Assembly: GCA_049642385.1 (NCBI GenBank)
Contig: JBAROU010000108.1
Span: 1-5,699, forward strand
DNA from: JBAROU01 sp049642385
Lineage (GTDB): Bacteria > Chloroflexota > Dehalococcoidia > DSTF01 > RBG-16-68-14
Length of the DNA stretch: 5,699 nucleotides
Reading direction: 5' to 3'
The notes below the pieces were generated by a model. That model was not told where the DNA came from. It saw only the letters and a program-made list of their open reading frames with translations, and made no database searches. Positions 4,565 through 5,699 of this stretch are shown here, piece by piece. A program made the translations under genes and the position numbers. Position 1 is the stretch's first letter. Every line of letters begins with the position of its first letter.

Positions 4565-5699
4565 CCCGGGCCTGCGCCGCAGCCGCACGCCCAGCCCGAT
4601 CGCCAGCAGTCCGCAGCTCGTGAACGCGGCCACGACGAGCCAATCCGCAACCGACGTGCCGTCGTCCTGAAGAGCAACGCCGGACTGCGGCAGCGCGGTC
4701 ACGTTCGGGCCGCCGGACGGCGTGCGCGTGATGCCGAGCGCATCGGCTACGGAACGATGCTCAAGGACATGTGGCGGCCGGTTATTGTCACTCTCGTCTG
4801 GCGGTGGGCCGCCCGGCTCCGTGTGATCCGTAAAGATCAGTTTCGCCGGCACCACCCGGCCGCTGGGCAGCGGATCGACGCGCTCGACCGTCCCTTCGAC
4901 GATCTCCGCCGGCGAACTCGTGCCCGGCTCGGCCGTTACAGGTACGGACGTCCCAGGCACGCTGGTACTCGGCTCCTGGCCCTCCGAGCACTCGCCCGGA
5001 ATCAACAGGTCGGGCGGCAACTCGATGCCGGGCGGCAACTCGACATCAGGCGGCAGCGGCCCCCAGCAGAACTCGTAGTCGCACGGGAAGGGGAAGGCAA
5101 TCCCGTCGCCGGGCGGCATCGCCCAACAGTAGTAGTCAATCTCATCACAGTAAAGGGGATAGGTGTAGTACGGCGTTGCCTCTGCGGGTACTGGCCAGCA
5201 CAGGTCCTGCACCTGGTCGCAATAGAGCGGGATCACCTCTCCGAACGCCGTCGCTCCCTCCGGCAGCACCGGGAAACAGATCGGCGTGTCGCAGTAGTCG
5301 AGTGCGGGTTGTCCTCCGCCTTCTGCCGACCACCAACAAACGTTGCCGGATTCACCACAATCGTAAACCGGCACCCAGTAGTCGCCGCCGGGCGGCGACG
5401 CCCAACACATTGGGTAGTCGCATGTATTGGTAAACGATTGCGATCCATCGGGGGCGGTGTACTGACAGAGCTCCTCGCCGCAGGGAATGTTGTAGTAGTA
5501 CTCGAAATTACCCTCGCCCGCGGGGAACCAGCAGACCGCCGCCGAACAAGTGTCCAGGATCGCGAACCCTTCGCCGTCACCCGGCGGGTAAAACCAGCAG
5601 TACTCGGCCCCGGGATTGCAGTCGTAGATGGGGTATGGCGCGCCGCCCTCGGGCGGAATCGACCAGCAGACTTCTATGTCGCAGGGAGCGGTGGTGGGC
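4559..5699 (-). CDS. Unrecognised Cys/Trp-repeat, acidic, cell-surface anchored protein (5' end outside window)
   Basis: The minus-strand frame is open from the right edge to the TAG at 4561-4559, giving 379 visible residues. The ATG at 5410 falls inside a repeat (residue 97) and is not the start. Residues 6-211 hold ten degenerate units of 20-24 residues, each with a CX4C or CX6C pair, mostly followed by Trp and then a Pro/Gly-rich stretch (e.g. CDYPMCWASPPGG). A further Cys is at 237. Three LPPxxx hexapeptides (215-232) and a Pro/Ser/Thr linker (about 238-270) come next. A short unrecognised segment containing PAKLIFTDHTEPGG follows, then LPQSG (336-340), a hydrophobic span (about 353-371) and the tail RLRRRPGL. 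The first 272 residues contain no Lys, Arg or His. This fits an exported, disulfide-stabilised, acidic protein anchored by sortase or a C-terminal membrane helix. A signal peptide would lie upstream of the window. I recognise no family and assign no function. Confidence 0.8.
   Translation of the reverse strand, partial: PTTAPCDIEVCWSIPPEGGAPYPIYDCNPGAEYCWFYPPGDGEGFAILDTCSAAVCWFPAGEGNFEYYYNIPCGEELCQYTAPDGSQSFTNTCDYPMCWASPPGGDYWVPVYDCGESGNVCWWSAEGGGQPALDYCDTPICFPVLPEGATAFGEVIPLYCDQVQDLCWPVPAEATPYYTYPLYCDEIDYYCWAMPPGDGIAFPFPCDYEFCWGPLPPDVELPPGIELPPDLLIPGECSEGQEPSTSVPGTSVPVTAEPGTSSPAEIVEGTVERVDPLPSGRVVPAKLIFTDHTEPGGPPPDESDNNRPPHVLEHRSVADALGITRTPSGGPNVTALPQSGVALQDDGTSVADWLVVAAFTSCGLLAIGLGVRLRRRPGL
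4679..4693 (-). other. LPQSG sorting-signal-like motif
   Basis: The motif encoded here is LPQSG, 12 residues before a hydrophobic span that ends in RLRRRPGL. The order of motif, span and basic tail is that of a sortase substrate (LPXTG-type). The Ser at position 4 and the polar stretch VALQDDGTSVAD before the span make it non-canonical, so a plain C-terminal membrane anchor is the alternative. Confidence 0.45.
5003..5056 (-). repeat. 18-nt tandem repeat, three copies, encoding LPPxxx
   Basis: Three consecutive 18-nt units encode LPPDVE, LPPGIE and LPPDLL, directly after the last cysteine pair. The first two units in plus-strand order differ at few positions (both end cgggcggcaa) and the third is also close. 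They probably form a rigid Pro-rich spacer between the cysteine repeats and the linker. Confidence 0.75.
5066..5683 (-). repeat. Ten degenerate CX4-6C-W protein repeats (about 60-72 nt each)
   Basis: In the visible partial protein the cysteine pairs are at residues 6/11, 27/34, 51/56, 73/78, 93/98, 114/121, 136/141, 160/167, 184/191 and 206/211. The residue after the second Cys is Trp in eight units, Gln in unit 4 and Phe in unit 7. Asp follows the first Cys in six units. Units 7-9 are the most alike (PLYCD ahead of units 8 and 9). DNA identity between units is low, so duplication is old or selection acts on the protein pattern. More units may lie beyond the right edge. Confidence 0.85.

Noticed and set aside
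4494..4643. N-terminal extension of the thioredoxin-like protein to the ATG at 4643
   Set aside because: The added 50 residues are Arg/Ala-rich, overlap the end of the surface-protein gene in another frame, and the strong Shine-Dalgarno points to 4493.
5066..5683. CRISPR or DNA-level tandem array
   Set aside because: The periodicity is at the protein level with unit length varying between 60 and 72 nt and low DNA identity; there are no conserved direct repeats with unique spacers.

Overview
The window is a GC-rich bacterial segment holding six protein-coding genes and no RNA genes, CRISPR arrays or transposases that I can see. One gene lies on the plus strand (the 3' part of a UvrD/PcrA-type DNA helicase). 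The other five lie on the minus strand and converge on it. An F420-type LLM flavin oxidoreductase, an AMIN-like lipoprotein, a CBS-bearing site-2 protease and short palindromic repeats between and inside genes together suggest a Chloroflexota-like monoderm. A high-GC actinobacterium is the main alternative. This placement is inference, since there is no rRNA or marker phylogeny here.

Layout from left to right. 1-941 (+): helicase, cut by the left edge, open in frame from the first bases and carrying a short repeat-derived in-frame insert near nt 9-86. 942-979: convergent junction with a 7-bp inverted repeat. 980-2104 (-): membrane site-2 metalloprotease with two CBS domains. 2105-2281: 177-bp gap with only weak promoter- and terminator-like signals. 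2282-2899 (-): secreted AMIN-like lipoprotein. 2910-3815 (-): LLM-class oxidoreductase, 10 bp upstream of the lipoprotein and probably co-translated with it. 3816-3890: gap with an 8-bp GC-rich inverted repeat. 3891-4493 (-): thioredoxin-fold protein with CPDV in place of CXXC. 4559-5699 (-): C-terminal 379 residues of an unrecognised cysteine/tryptophan repeat surface protein, cut by the right edge.

The most unusual object is the last gene. It has ten degenerate 20-24-residue units, each with a CX4C or CX6C pair usually followed by Trp. No Lys, Arg or His occurs over the first 272 visible residues. Then come a Pro/Ser/Thr linker, an LPQSG motif, a membrane span and an Arg-rich tail. It reads as a disulfide-rich, strongly acidic, wall- or membrane-anchored exported protein. 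The next gene downstream encodes a thioredoxin-fold protein, but a functional link is speculative. Three of the minus-strand starts (thioredoxin-like, LLM, lipoprotein) are fixed by strong Shine-Dalgarno sequences. Two of these override longer upstream starts.
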